Source: Bagarius yarrelli (lineage: Eukaryota; Chordata; Actinopteri; Siluriformes; Sisoridae). Taken from it: a DNA stretch of 64,000 nt. Made by a program: the position numbers and the translations under genes. Under the pieces are notes generated by a model. It worked only from the letters and a program-made list of their open reading frames with translations, was not told the origin of the DNA and made no database searches. Positions 1-18,252 of the stretch are shown one piece after another. Location: positions 1 to 64,000 of the forward strand of contig VCAZ01000131.1 of assembly GCA_005784505.1 (NCBI GenBank), read 5' to 3'. The stretch's first letter is position 1. Each line of letters opens with the position of its first letter.

Positions 1-170
1 TATATATATATATATATATGGGCATTTTCGGATTTACGGAAGAAGAAATAAATGGGGAAGATGGAAAGAAAGAGGGATGGGACCGGAACAGACCCAAGCC
101 AGAAAGAATTGGGTCGTAACTGCGATGTGGCTGCCGACGGCTTAACCCACTACACCACGGCACCAATGAA
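1..170 (-). repeat. TA microsatellite plus tRNA-headed SINE fragment
   Basis: A short TA run (1-19) is followed by AT-rich and purine-rich sequence. Read on the minus strand, the stretch ending near 165 starts with a tRNA-like head (GGTGCCGTGGTGTAGTGGGT). A related element with the same purine-rich, GGGACC-containing body lies at 29098-29290. The family was inferred from this resemblance only. Confidence 0.4.
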
Positions 171-343
171 TTTATCTTAAAAAAAATTATCTTTTAAATC
201 TATCCTTTTAAGAAACCCTAGAAATCTCAGCGATGCCTGAGATTTTACAGGGTGTTTGTCACTTACCAAAGTAAAAGTCTTGCATCAGCGTATATCATTT
301 TAGCTAACTCCATTCATTGTCAATTTCTTTGTTTCCTCTGCAG

Positions 344-1387
344 CTTTCTATGAAAGAGTCTGGTGATGATCTTCATGCTCAGATGAACTTCATGAGGGGC
401 CCTCAAGAACTTAAACTTCTCCAAGTCCAAACTGCACTTGAGCAGCTGGAGATCTCAGGAAAAAAGAATTGTGTGGCTCCACCAGCAGCTGAATCCATTA
501 ACATTGAGCCTCAAGACCTACAACATCAGTTATCTAAAAACTCTGGCCAAGAAGATCAAGATCATTGCTATCATTCACATGGAAACAGTGTCATGACTTC
601 ACCTGCTACATTCAGCCTAGAGAGTGAGACTATGCATTTACCCAGGAAGATCTCAGGATACACTACCCCACAAGTGGAATATTGTGGCCCAAAAATGTGT
701 CAAACACCGACAGACCACCAAAGCATGCACCCATACTCATCCGGTGTCACACCCGTAAATCTGTCTGGGATTCTCCATAGCTTGTCTCGAGAGGGGCCAT
801 CCTTGGACAGTGACTACATTGAAGACAGCTTGGACGACACCGGCGATTGGACCTCCTCCCTCATGAGTTGCAGCCGCAATCGTCAACCTCTGGTACTCGG
901 AGACAATGTGCTTGCTGACCTGGTGGGCAACTGGCTTGACCTGCCTGAATTGGACAAAGACTGTGCTGAGGGGGGAAAGGGAATCAACAGACCAGACTCC
1001 CCAGCTCATCCAATCTCCCTTAGCCGATCCCAAGAACTCTACAAGAGATTCTCACTTACCAGCAATATCTTTAAGAAGTTTCTAAGGACTGTGCGACCTG
1101 ACCGAGACAAAATGTTGAAAGAAAAGCCCGGTTGGATGTCACCAGGTCATGACTTTGATGCAGAACTTTTTAAGAGACCCAAGAAAAATGGCAAGGCCAA
1201 GAGTAGATTCTACTTGCCTTTTTGGACAGGGGGTAGGCAGCAAGCACCGAATAAACTGTGTCCTCAAGAGGTCACAACAGCAGAGGAGACCAACCAGTTC
1301 CTAGGACTTTATCTTGACCAGAAATCTACAGATGCAGTGGGGAAGGTCCAGCCTTTGATTGATTACAGTGCAGCTGTTTGGGTTTAA
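344..1387 (+). CDS. inka2: Inka box actin regulator 2 (FAM212B), last coding exon
   Basis: INKA2 binds and inhibits the kinase PAK4 and so affects actin and focal-adhesion dynamics. The exon opens after a good acceptor (tttcctctgcag, ending at 343) in phase 0 and runs 347 codons to TAA. Near its start is the conserved helix LKLLQVQTALEQLEIS. The Inka box lies at about 826-960, with DWTSSLMS, RNRQPLVLGDNV and LVGNWLDLPEL. A second conserved block with NIFKKFLRTVRPDRD and LKEKPGW lies at about 1060-1140, and the C-terminus is AVWV, as in the vertebrate family. The first Met in the exon (350) is internal: the family has about a dozen extra N-terminal residues from an upstream exon that I could not find in 1-343. 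The linker between helix and Inka box is long and Ser/His-rich. The gene converges on rap1a. Confidence 0.93.
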   Translation, partial: LSMKESGDDLHAQMNFMRGPQELKLLQVQTALEQLEISGKKNCVAPPAAESINIEPQDLQHQLSKNSGQEDQDHCYHSHGNSVMTSPATFSLESETMHLPRKISGYTTPQVEYCGPKMCQTPTDHQSMHPYSSGVTPVNLSGILHSLSREGPSLDSDYIEDSLDDTGDWTSSLMSCSRNRQPLVLGDNVLADLVGNWLDLPELDKDCAEGGKGINRPDSPAHPISLSRSQELYKRFSLTSNIFKKFLRTVRPDRDKMLKEKPGWMSPGHDFDAELFKRPKKNGKAKSRFYLPFWTGGRQQAPNKLCPQEVTTAEETNQFLGLYLDQKSTDAVGKVQPLIDYSAAVWV

Positions 1388-1704
1388 CTAAAGAAATCAT
1401 GCAGTGGGAAATCAACATTTGTGCAGGACTGAGGGAAATGGTTTTGTCTTTGGTTTGGACTTTGTCAATGACATTGTATTTAAGTCTTCCGGGTGGAAAA
1501 CAAGATCTTTTTTTTTTTAGACTTTGCACTTAACTGCACTCCACTTTCAGTTAGAATACAAATACTCAAGACACTTTTTCTGATATGCATATCGTTTTGC
1601 GTATGTCTTGCGCAGAAGACTACCAAGGTCTCTGAAGTCAATTACCACAGTCTGCACTGAATTACCACAGTCCTTATTCAAGGCAAACAGCGGTTCCTCT
1701 CAGC

Positions 1705-1710
1705 AATAAA
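1705..1710 (+). terminator. Candidate poly(A) signal of inka2
   Basis: AATAAA, about 320 bases after the inka2 stop codon. Other A-rich hexamers follow near 2812-2845, so the true 3' end is uncertain. Confidence 0.3.
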
Positions 1711-2074
1711 CTGGTGGAAACTCCTAAGCAGGTTTAGCTCAGTCTTTCAGTGGATTTTATAATGTATGGGACAGATTATCTTTTCAACACTTACCTGCCA
1801 ACCTGCCTGTAGTATCTTAATGAAACTAATTTTTTAACTGTTTTTTAACCTAAAATTTAATGTTACACCTGTACTTATATCACTTTTATTACAATCCCAA
1901 AAGAAAAAAAAAAAAGCTTGTAAAATTGGATCACCCGCAGTCAGTGGACATCTCGAAATTGACACACAAACTGAAGAATAATTCTATATGATGTCACAAA
2001 CAAATAAGGCGTGAACGAAATTCTGTTTCTTAAATGAATCTCAAAAACACTTTCTTAAAGAAGAACCTCAAACC

Positions 2075-2268
2075 TTTACATTTGGCAGACACTCTTATCC
2101 ACCGTGACTTTATTTTTTTTACATTCATTCTTTCATTTATCCAACTGAGCAGTTGAGGTTTAAGGGCCTTGCACAGGGGCCCAACAGTAGCAGCTTGGTG
2201 GTGCTTGGAATCGAACCCACGATCTCCCAAACAGCAGTCCAAAAACCTTAACCACCGGACTACCACCT
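2075..2268 (-). mobile_element. tRNA-derived SINE, V-SINE/Mermaid type
   Basis: Read on the minus strand: a tRNA-like head with box-B-like GGTTCGATTCC, a middle with GGGCCC...CAAGGCCCTTAA, and a tail related to CTCTGGATAAGGGCGTCTGC. This is the most common repeat in the window. Confidence 0.8.
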
Positions 2269-3009
2269 TATTATTTAAAAAAACTACCAGCTTTGCTTGC
2301 TCATTTAAGAGCAGAGACTCAATGATGGTTTTTTTCTGTATACTTTGCAGTTTTTTTAAGTGTTTTATGCTGAAGTGCAAATAAGCATTAAGATACACTA
2401 TATGCAATAGCGTATTCATCCAGCTGATGAGGTTACCCTTATCTGTGCTTGCTATATTATACATATTTTTTTAAAGCATATTACTCTGAAATGAGGTAAT
2501 ATGAGGCTACATTTCTCAGTAGGTGGAGCTACAGAGGGTAGAGAAGCCATTTTTTTCTACGTCATTACCATGCAGCATTCTACAAAGTTCTGTAAAGTAA
2601 CGAGGGAAAAATGTTGATCCGTTCTGTGCTCCGGGGTTGGAAATGAGCTGCCGACAATTTTTTACTCCTTTTAAGCGTAATTCCGGTTTGTACAGCGGGA
2701 ACGGAAATGGAAACGTGTACATAGGATCTAGTTTGTTAAGGCTGGAGTTTGTTGCTTTGCCCAGGCGATTTTTTTTTTGAATTAAACAAGTTATTGAAAT
2801 TGGTGTGATGTGTAAATAAACCTTGTTACAATTTTTAATAAAAAATATTTTTCCTTATCAAAACAGTTCACAATTCAGAATAATGTGTCTGTAATGAACT
2901 TATTTCCTGCTTTAGTTAAACTTTTATTGTACCGTAAATGCATCGAGTAAAACTCGGGGCTAAAATATATGAGGAGGATCATTTTTAAAAGTATTGGCTT
3001 CTAAAAGTG

Positions 3010-3150
3010 TTTCGGCTTCTTCTCGCAATTTGGACATTTTCTCTGGTAATTTTTACTTTTCTTTCACAATTTTAACTTTTCTCTCAGAAGTTCGACTTTT
3101 CTCTCGTAACTTCGACTTTTCTCTCGTAACTTCGACTTTATTCTTACAAT
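3010..3150 (+). repeat. Short tandem array, unit TTTTCTCTCGTAACTTCGAC
   Basis: About six degenerate 20-base units, the clearest three at 3080-3140. The unit resembles those of the arrays at 31560-32315 and 59650-60210. Confidence 0.65.
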
Positions 3151-3955
3151 CCTATAAAAAAAAAATTCACTGTTGCACTGAAGTGCCGTTGTATGTGTCA
3201 CTTTTTATTACCATTAAACTATGAAAGATTTTAAAGCCACAGTTTGTCCATTCAGAGCTGCCAGGTGCACACTTGGATGAGAAACTGGGCATTTTCTTCC
3301 AAAACGCAAGAACCCGAGGGCCGCAGCTGTCGTCTTCCTCACAAACCCCTTCTCTTCTTTCTCCCCTTGGGACTGAGAGAGCAAAAGTGAGAGGGACTGT
3401 GACTCTGAGCACTCACTAACTGAATGACTGCATTTCTCTGTCCGTTCTCACTCCATCCCCCCCTTCCTGTCTCACTGCCCGGGCAGCTGCCGCTCTCGAT
3501 CTGCCCCAGATGTAGAACACAAAGCGGCGGTTTGCCCCGTTGCGGCATATAATGTAATCTTAGTTTTTGGGACGTTTTTTTTATTGTTAATGAAGAGATT
3601 AAGTCGGAATCGATTCTGAGACCGATGAGTGAGAGAACGTGCTTGGAAGGAACCGGAACCATATTGGGACATGGATCAAATTGCTGATCCAACAAATTCA
3701 TTCTTGCTTTCAATTTCTTCAGCTGTTCCAGCCGGCACTTTGCTGCAGGCTGTCGGAATGTGCTCACGTTTCACTTTTTATATTTATCACCAAAGAGAGA
3801 GCGCAGTAATCAAACACACACTCAGACTATTGAAACAATTCAATTCTAATAATCATTGTTTTCCTAAAGAAAACAGAAATCCTGAAGAAGAGAAGGGCAA
3901 AAGGGACAGGATGGTAATGCTCTTTTCTTTGGCACTCTTTTTCAAAAGAACAGGC

Positions 3956-4325
3956 AAATTTTCTTCTTCTTTTTCGCCTTTCAGCTGTTCCCTTTTAGGG
4001 GTCTCCACAGCGAATCATCTGTCTCCACCTAACCCTATTCTCTACATCCTCTTTACTCACACACACTAACTTCATGTCCTCGTTTATCGCATCCATATAC
4101 CTCCTCTTTGCTCTTCCTCTTTACCTTTTGCCTGGTAGCTTCATTTCTAACATCCTCCCACCAATATATTCACTATCCCTCCTCTGGACCTGTCCAAACC
4201 ACCTCAATCTGGCTTCCCTGACTTTCTCCCCAAAAACATCTAACATGTCCCCCTGATGAACTCGTTCCTAATCCTGTCCAACCTCGTCACTCCTAAAGAA
4301 AACCTCAACATCCTCAGCTCTGCAA
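3956..4325 (-). mobile_element. 3' end of a non-LTR retrotransposon (RTE-like)
   Basis: Minus-strand translation, with frame breaks, gives the reverse-transcriptase C-terminal tail common in fish genomes: REKVREARLRWFGQVQRRD, then IGGRMLEMKLPGK, then ENRVRWRQMIRCGDP. The element is heavily 5' truncated and decayed. The clade assignment (RTE/Rex3-like) is from memory of fish repeats. Confidence 0.6.
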
Positions 4326-4899
4326 TGCTCTATAATATTATCAGATCTATGAACCATGATGTAAGATCCCATTATGACACAGTTTCCAGAATAAAAATGG
4401 ATTCACCATGACGGCAGGTTGCGTTTATGGCAAAACATTTTTGGTTTTCTGGTGAGATTTTACACTGTTGCTCATTGGGGCTAAATATTATGGAGGGGTA
4501 ATAAATAGGGGTTAAATATGATCATCATTTCTACATTTAATTTTTGTTATCTAAACAGGTGCTTCATCTTTGTTAAGATGGAAAACAGTCAACTCTGAAT
4601 AGAAAGATTTACTGTCTTTCTCTCTCTCTAGCTCTCTCTCTCAATCTTTTTTTCTCTCTTAATCGTTCTCTTTTGCTTTTTTGATCTTTTTTTTAACCTT
4701 TCTATTTCTCTATTTCTCTCTCTCATCTTTCTACCTCTCAATTTATATATATATATATGAAAAAGAGAGACAGATAAAGAACAAAAGAAGAGAGAGACAT
4801 TATAGACTTTATATATACACTGAACACACACACACACCCATACAAATCTTCTAACGTTCAGCTGCTTACGGAGCTTTTTTTGGCCTGAGTGGAGAATAA

Positions 4900-4958
4900 A
4901 ACACTCCTGCAGAGAGCGAGTTAATAAACAGGCATACACACACACACACACACACACT
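4900..4958 (+). repeat. (CA)n microsatellite
   Basis: CA run with its core at 4937-4958; a further CA run lies at 4827-4838. The flanking stretch 4618-4740 is CT-rich. Confidence 0.8.
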
Positions 4959-5384
4959 AATGGAAAACTTGGCAGGCTGATCTATGAGCTGTACATGTTT
5001 TATCAGGGTGTGTGAGCGAGTGTGGAGTCTTCCTTCCATTAACACACAAAATGAATTTAGTGAACGAAACCATCGTCTCTAACTCCTGCGTCCCGATAAG
5101 ATCTGCGTCATCCTATTAGACGCAATATGAGACAACCTGCAGAACGGACCTGAAAAGAAAAACTCGTCTTCAGCAACGGATAATTAAATCAGAAAAAGTT
5201 ATATCAAATCCTTTTTAAGAGAAAATCAAATTTACATAACGTCCTAGGAAGAACCCGGGCATCCGGAACTCGAGGAGGCAATGAACTAATACTGGGGTAT
5301 AAACATTCTTTATTCTATATTCATACATCGTTTGAGTTCCTGAGATAAGGGGAAAAAAGAAAACAGCAAAATAACAAAACAAAA

Positions 5385-5562
5385 AAATAAGGGAGAGAAA
5401 GAGAGAGAGACACAGCAAGAGAAAGAAAGGAAGAAAAAGATAAAAAGAAAGAAAATAGTAAAGAAAGAGAGAGAAGGAGAGATAAAGAGAGAGACGGAGT
5501 GAAAAAGAGAGGCAGAAATATAGAGAGAAAGTGTACAAGACAGAATAAAGGAAAGAAAGAAA

Positions 5563-5593
<31 letters not shown>

Positions 5594-5650
5594 GTGTAAA
5601 GCAGAGAGAATAAAAGAAAGAAAATAAAGGGAGAAAATAAAGAAAGGAAT
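5385..5650 (+). repeat. GA-rich purine tract with (AG)n core
   Basis: Almost pure purine strand; uninterrupted AG run at about 5563-5592. Confidence 0.85.
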
Positions 5651-8600
5651 AAGGAAGTTTTACATATGTTTAATGAATGTGCGTTTCTATCTATCTATCA
5701 GTGTCAGTGCCTAAAACAGAGCTGAAGTATGAGGTAAATTCCTAAAATAATTAAATAAATAAATGTACACCACATATTACCCCCACAACGCACGTGGGGC
5801 ATGTGGGGTCGGTTTTGGTGCATCAGCCCCGGGAGCACAGGGGCCGTCACTGGGCATCAATTAGCGTTAGCCAGGCTGGGATTAGCATGTGGTGATTTTA
5901 GCCTTAATTGAAGACATGGGTTTGAGTGTTAACCCTTGCTGGTGTCTCGTGCTCAACAATTACAGACGACAGCGGTGGCTTGGCGACGAGGCGAATAAAA
6001 CCGGGCTTAATGTCCGTATTCGTTCAAACATCCTCTGATGTGGCTCCTGCTGTCGGCAAAACGGCTGTGGGTAAACAGCGGTGAACTCACGTTTAGCGGT
6101 GAACTCACTTTTACTGTTTCACGGTTAAATCATTTAATCCTCAAACACAGATTTTATCCAACGTTAAAAAAACATTCTAAACTAAACAATTAAAAAAGTA
6201 TAAGCTAACTAAGTGTTAAACCAAATGCTAGCCAAAAATAAGGCATGTGTAAATCAAGCCAGCTAAATAATATTAGCTTTGCTAATAAACTTTTTCGTGT
6301 ATTTAAGCCAAAGGGCAGGTTTGCTAGCAGGTGTCAATATTTATACCAGATAAGAAACGTTAGAAACTGAACAGCATCCATTGTAGCAATACGGTTCTAC
6401 TCTCTCTGGCTGAAGTGAAGCAGAACAGGCTGTGATTATATTCAACCTGACAGCCATGTAGCACCCTGAGGTAAAAGATACCAAAATAGCTTTATGTTCC
6501 TGTCACTTTTGGACTTTAAGGCTAAAAAAACCCACCCCATTAGTTCAGTGTGAGGACAAGTGGTTATTTTAAGCTGCCCTGAATTCCCTGCTTTGCTCCG
6601 AGGTGAGATCATTTACCACAAGAACATTTAAAGACTTTTAGGTTTCACTTAGTTTAGTTTAATTAACATCTGGAAAGGAAGAGTCTGCAAATAAACAAGC
6701 CAGAGGCGACAGGGGCAAAAAAACAAAACTCCATCTGTGACAAAATGGTAAAAAAAAAAAATAATCTTGGTAGAAACCAGTCTCAGTCTGGGAGGTTAGT
6801 TCTCCTCCGACCAGACAAACCAGCAAGTTATTCTATACTGCAGCAAAGTACAGACTTCTGATTCTGACCCGACCCCTTTGGGATGAACTGGTACCCCGAC
6901 TGAACCCCAGACCTTCCTCCCCTCAACATTAGAGCCTGATCTCATTAACACTATTGTAACAGAATCACATCCACAGTCACATGACATTCAATTTGAAAAA
7001 AAAAAAAATTAAAGTGTGAAAGGTTATTACGGAAGGAGTGAGAGGACATCTGGAATAGAATGTTTTAAAGAAAATGGACGTGAAGGTCATGCGCCCTAAC
7101 TACTTTTGCCCATATAGTCTAACTTTAATAGTACGGGTCATTTCCACCATCATCATATTGCACCTTCTAAAAACTTCCAGAAGTTTGACAAATTAAAAGA
7201 ATTTGGGTTTACATTGTTCATATGAATTCCGTAACACATGACCACCATAATACGACATGACTGTCTCGTTGGAATTCTATTAGCAGTGAAAGCGGAAGCA
7301 GGTGGGTTGAATTCGGGATGTGGCCTTAGTCTGACCTGTTCCTGTGAAAGATGACCCTCTGACCATGCCGCTAATCCCACCGCACTGACCACAGGCCACC
7401 AGCTGAGGGGAAATAAAACTCCGGTGCCGGAGGCGTTAAATTGAGCCGCATCCTGCTGCAATACTCGCTTTAGCATTGAAGTAACACTTATGCAAGCATT
7501 TGTTATAACCATCTGTCAGTGAACACGACCCTTCCCAAGTAAACTCTGGCCAATCCGACTCCCGATGTTGCACCTTGGAGGTGGAAGCAAAATGTGCTTT
7601 TAGTGTGTATTTTAAGTTAAAAACTTGATACACTAATGTGAGAAAAAAATGTGAGAAAATTGATAATAAATAACCAGCGAGCCATACAAGTAATCCTACA
7701 AAACAAAACAATAATATAAGTATCGTTATCGGCAAATACCAGGAGAAATATATCTCGGTATATTTATAAAATGATAATTGGTGCAGCCCTAAAAATAACA
7801 TTACTAAATATAAAACTATTAATTACATTTAGTTACATTGGTACCTTTTCTACAATGAATAAACAAATGGAATGATCCCCCTAGTGTTCTGTTGAGTTAT
7901 TACACCTTTATTAAAACCTTCATTTATAATACTTTATATAAGGCCTTAGCTTAGAATACCCGGTATAAAAATGCTGATTGTTGATCGAAGTAATTTTACA
8001 GCCATGTGATGGAGACAAATCGAATAAATTCATTAACTTAAGATAACTCAAAGTAATAAACTGGATTAATAAGAGGAAAAAAATATTTAAAAAAAAAAGA
8101 GCAAACTGTCTGAAACAGTGAAAACATACTAAAATTTAATTGAATCAGAAAAGCCAGAACAACTTCATGAGAGAGAATATAGCACAATATATTCAAAACT
8201 TACAAGACTTACAAATTCGTCTGGTATTTTCCTGTCTATAAAAAGGTCGCAAAGTCGATAGACGTCCAAAAAATAGATTATTAAAATACGTTTATGGGGA
8301 AAAAAAAAAAAAAAAAAAGCTACAAAAGCTTAGCGACTAGAGTACAAAACAGGTCACAGGTCAGGTCCTCATTGATGTAGAGAGAGAGAGACACACAAAG
8401 AGAGAGAAAGAGACAACGAGAGAGAGGGTGTAGAATTACATACAGATGATGAACCTCAGTTTATAAACGTGAACACGAACGGCTTTGAGAGTAAAAACAC
8501 GTTAACAGAGTCGACACTTCATTCCATTTACAACATCTACATCATGTGATCATGCTGAGGTGGAGATTAAAATAATAATAATAATAATAATAATAAAAAG

Positions 8601-8921
8601 AAAAGAAAGAATAATAGACGCATAATAAATTTATGACAAGTGACTGGAAAACACAAAGTTAACTCTTCAGGTGCTGAACTGTTGGGAGAACTAATTACTG
8701 GTCACAGTTACACATTTCCCTCTTTCCTTTGTGCCGCTGTCGGATTACGCCTCGTCCTCGTATCCAGTCCGTACTTTAATACCGAATCGTCTCTGTTGGT
8801 TCTCTGGTTGAAGCTGGTTTGGTTTGTTGTTTTTTGTTTAATGAAAGATTTTATGCTCAGTGTTTCTGAGGAATACTGAAAAATCGTGATGGAGAACTTT
8901 TCTTAGACTTTCGGGGAGTCC

Positions 8922-8922
<1 letters not shown>

Positions 8923-8958
<36 letters not shown>
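8923..8958 (+). repeat. Poly(A) run, 36 bases
   Basis: Uninterrupted A run in intergenic DNA, possibly a retroposon tail. No identifiable element precedes it. Confidence 0.9.
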
Positions 8959-8962
<4 letters not shown>

Positions 8963-9159
8963 CTCCACGTGTTTTTTTTCTCCCTTTTCCTTCTCGTATC
9001 CTTTCAGTTCGTCGTCTGGATGGGTGGAGTCACTCGCTGAGGATGGCAAAACCCTCAGAAACAGGGCAACGCTTCTTCGTTACAGCGTTCTGCAGGTGGG
9101 GAACGTATAGAAACGTGGAATAAATGTTTAGTTGTAACAAGTAACTTTTTAAAAAAAAT

Positions 9160-9520
9160 ATATAAAATGACTAGCTTCACCCGTAGGTACTAGTAGGTAC
9201 TACATCTCAGCAAGTATTTATTTCCCGACTGATAAAAAAAAAAAAATAAATTACGTTTTATGTACTATGGTTACGGGTAGTATGAATGAAATTTGCTCGT
9301 TGATCTTGTCACATGACCTATGATGTCACAGCAGCAGGAATTTAAAGTTTGAAAATGTTTACCTTGAAGGGTGAACTTATAACTTAAATAAACTACAAAG
9401 AACTTTTTTTTTTTTTCTCTAAAATTACTAAAAACAGGCACTTTCAAAATCACTTAAAAATGGTCGTCTCTCCTGCGGGATCATGGGATGGTAAAGTGTA
9501 CGTCGTATACATATGTGAAA
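9160..9520. repeat. Dispersed repeat copy (MITE-like)
   Basis: Shares the order of several blocks with 27480-27760, ending in a common core near TGCGGGATCATGGGAT and GTAAAGTGTAC. It probably descends from a non-autonomous DNA transposon; no clear ends were found. Confidence 0.45.
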
Positions 9521-9529
9521 ATCAGTCAG

Positions 9530-9712
9530 CTATGATACAGCGCCCCTGGAGCAGGAAGGCTTACGGGTCTTGCTCAAAGACCCAACATTGGTTGGCTTCC
9601 GAGGTGTTTCTGGTCTTTAGATCAACAGCTGGCGATGGTGGGACTTGAACCCAGGACTTCCTGGTCTCTAGATCAGCAACTCAGCACCTTAACTATTTAA
9701 GCCACCACTACT
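9530..9712 (-). mobile_element. Degenerate tRNA-derived SINE
   Basis: Contains the minus-strand SINE head (GTGGTGGCTTAAATAGTT) and a box-B-like GGTTCAAGTCCC, with an internal duplication of the GGTCTTTAGATCA/GGTCTCTAGATCA segment. Confidence 0.55.
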
Positions 9713-10381
9713 TTGATATATTTAATATTTATTATTATAAATATCTTCAGACAATTTAGTCACCTAATATCTTGAAGATGTGTTATTATATTGATAAGCA
9801 GCAGCCTGGCAGATTGTCTGGAACTGTAATGGGGTCACCCTGCATTACTCTGTGAATGTGCTGCCACCTTCTGGAGATTATAGGAACATATCTGTTACAA
9901 TGCAAGGCTGAAGTTAGGAAACCCCATAGTTTGTATAGTTAATTCTTTTTTTTCTCTACACATTTAATCTTTTGCAGAAGATCTACACTGTAATATCTCA
10001 TTTCTATATTATAGCAAGTCCTAAACCCTAAATTAAAACAGTGGCACCGTCTAACTAGTTTCTCTCATTCTGACTGAAATGTTTAAATGATGTTATATAT
10101 TCCCGAACTGGTGTTACACTTTTACTCTATTTATTTTATTTCTTGTGTCTTAAGTCCTGTGAAAGATCAGCTCTGTTGCTTAATCATGCTAGTTACAGAC
10201 GCTGTGTTGCTCGAGTACGAGTGCGTCGACGCACTGTTGCCGAAAACTGAGTGAGAAGCATAGGGGTTCTTTTGTAGGGGTTCTTAGCTCTGAGCCACCG
10301 ATTTCCTGTTCACTAAAAAGCACAACAAAATTCGACACAACAGTTATTTCCTGGGAAATTGTGTGAAGACCAGGTATGAAT

Positions 10382-10553
10382 TACATTTACATTATTTGGC
10401 AGACGCCCGACTTACATTTATCTCATATATACAACTGAGCAATCAGGGGTTGAGGGCCTTGCCCAGCAGTGGTGGCTTGGTGGACCTGAAAATCGAACCC
10501 ACATTCTTCGGGTTGGTAGGCCAACACCTCAACCATGAGCCACCACTTCCCAG
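10382..10553 (-). mobile_element. tRNA-derived SINE copy
   Basis: Near full length on the minus strand, with an internal deletion in the tail (the TCCTTATCCAGAG segment is missing). Followed directly by a second copy in the same orientation. Confidence 0.8.
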
Positions 10554-10562
10554 GTTAAAAGA

Positions 10563-10750
10563 ACATTTACAGTATTTGGCAGACGTCCTTATCCAGAGCG
10601 ACTTACATTTATCTCATATATACAACTGAGCAATTAGAGGTTAAGGGCCTTGCTCAGGGGGCCCCAACAGTGGTAGCTTGGTTAAGCTGCGAATCGAACC
10701 CACAATCTTCGGGTTGGTGGTCCAGCACCTTAAACATGAGCCGCCACTTC
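10563..10750 (-). mobile_element. tRNA-derived SINE copy
   Basis: Full-length copy with an intact tail (GCAGACGTCCTTATCCAGAG) and head, in head-to-tail arrangement with the copy at 10382-10553. Confidence 0.85.
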
Positions 10751-11139
10751 ACCACCACAAATTACACTCAAAGTAACCAGGATAAGACGTGTACGAGGTT
10801 TGACTTGAAATTTCAATCCACAGCTTGCAGTTCAGTGAGCTTCTCCAGTAAAACAACAATAAAATAATCATATAAGAAAAACTTCATTGATTGTTATCAT
10901 TGTCCATTTTGATTATCCAGGAAGTGTAGCACTAAAAATGTCTTGCTTATGTCATCGTTTCGTTCTTTCTACTCAGTTATTTACTTAAATCCTTTACACG
11001 GCTATGACAGACAGGTTTTTTTTGAGTTCCACCATTTTCGGATGGGTCACAGTCGGAGACTTTCAACTAAACTGATGAATTTAGTGAGGGCAGTGGGGGT
11101 AACTGTACCTTTGCTTTGAGGTGCTGTGGAGAGGAGACG

Positions 11140-17280
<6,141 letters not shown>

Positions 17281-18044
17281 GGCAGGATCGCCTCACCAAT
17301 CAGCTCAGTGTTCTGAAAGATACAGAAAATACAGAGATCAGAAAATGTCCATGTATACGTGTGTGTGTGTGTATGTGTGTGTGTGTCTGGGTGTGTGAGG
17401 TCGCAGTGGGATCGTCCTGGAGCGGAGCCCAAGGATGGGGAAGAGTGTGAGCATGACCTCACAAACAGAAAGCAGCTGTGGAATCGGAGAGAGTGATGTG
17501 TAGAGCAGGGCTGCCTTTAAGACATCACCTCATTAACAGCTCAGATCACAATGACTAAAACACCCCGGAGTCGAACGCCAACGGCGAGCAAAGAGCGCAA
17601 ACACTCATACCGGGTTCAAACTAAAAGCTGCAATGAAAGAGGGCAATATCTAAGCGCCCTTAAAGAGCTGTCTTCTGGTGAACTTTTATCTGAATATATT
17701 GCAAAAAAAAAAAATAAAATATCGCAATGTCAGTTTTTTTTTTATATCGTGCAGCCCTGTGATAAACAAATCAGAAGGACACATCATATCTAATTTATTA
17801 GTTTATATATTTCTCATCATTTCATTTTTCCATCTTTGAATGCAACAAAGGAACCGACTGTTAATTATTAATTATTAATTAATTACTTGACTGATTAATC
17901 AGTTCGGCTTAGATCAATTTCTTAGCTTAATATACATACGAATAAACCAGCTCCACAATGAACTAAGGGCTAATTTTATAGCAAAAGAACTGACAAGACA
18001 TACGAGATGAAAGGACAATTCGACAGCAGAATTATTTCCACATT

Positions 18045-18252
18045 AGGGCTGTGCAAAAATTATCGATCGACTACTGCGATATATTTTTTTCCCCTCGATA
18101 TTGTATCGACATTCTAACCTCTTCTATCCATACATATATACAAACAAGCAGACTTTGCATTTGCTGTGTTTTTAGATATTTGTCTTACATTATATGTTAA
18201 TGTAGTGTATCGTGATATGTATCGTATTGTGAGACCCTTAATGCACAGCCCT
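18045..18252 (+). mobile_element. hAT-like MITE, copy B (both ends intact)
   Basis: Perfect 11-bp terminal inverted repeats: AGGGCTGTGCA at 18045-18055 and TGCACAGCCCT at 18242-18252. The interior is rich in ATCGAT/ATATCG motifs. No coding capacity. An 8-bp target duplication was not evident. Confidence 0.75.

Larger units (their letters stand above)
1388..11139. other. Convergent intergenic region, inka2 to rap1a
   Basis: Contains the 3' UTRs of inka2 (left) and rap1a (right, minus strand; TTTATT at 10130-10140 could be its reverse poly(A) signal), and otherwise repeats. These are SINE copies, a non-LTR retrotransposon end (3956-4325), CT, CA and GA microsatellites (4618-5650), an AAT repeat (8568-8595) and a long A run. 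Open frames here are repeat-derived or antisense and show no family resemblance. No RNA gene was recognised. Confidence 0.6.

Noticed and set aside
737..1033. 98-codon minus-strand open frame
   Set aside because: Antisense shadow of the inka2 Inka-box region.
2030..2464. 144-codon minus-strand open frame
   Set aside because: Runs through a SINE copy and has no family resemblance.
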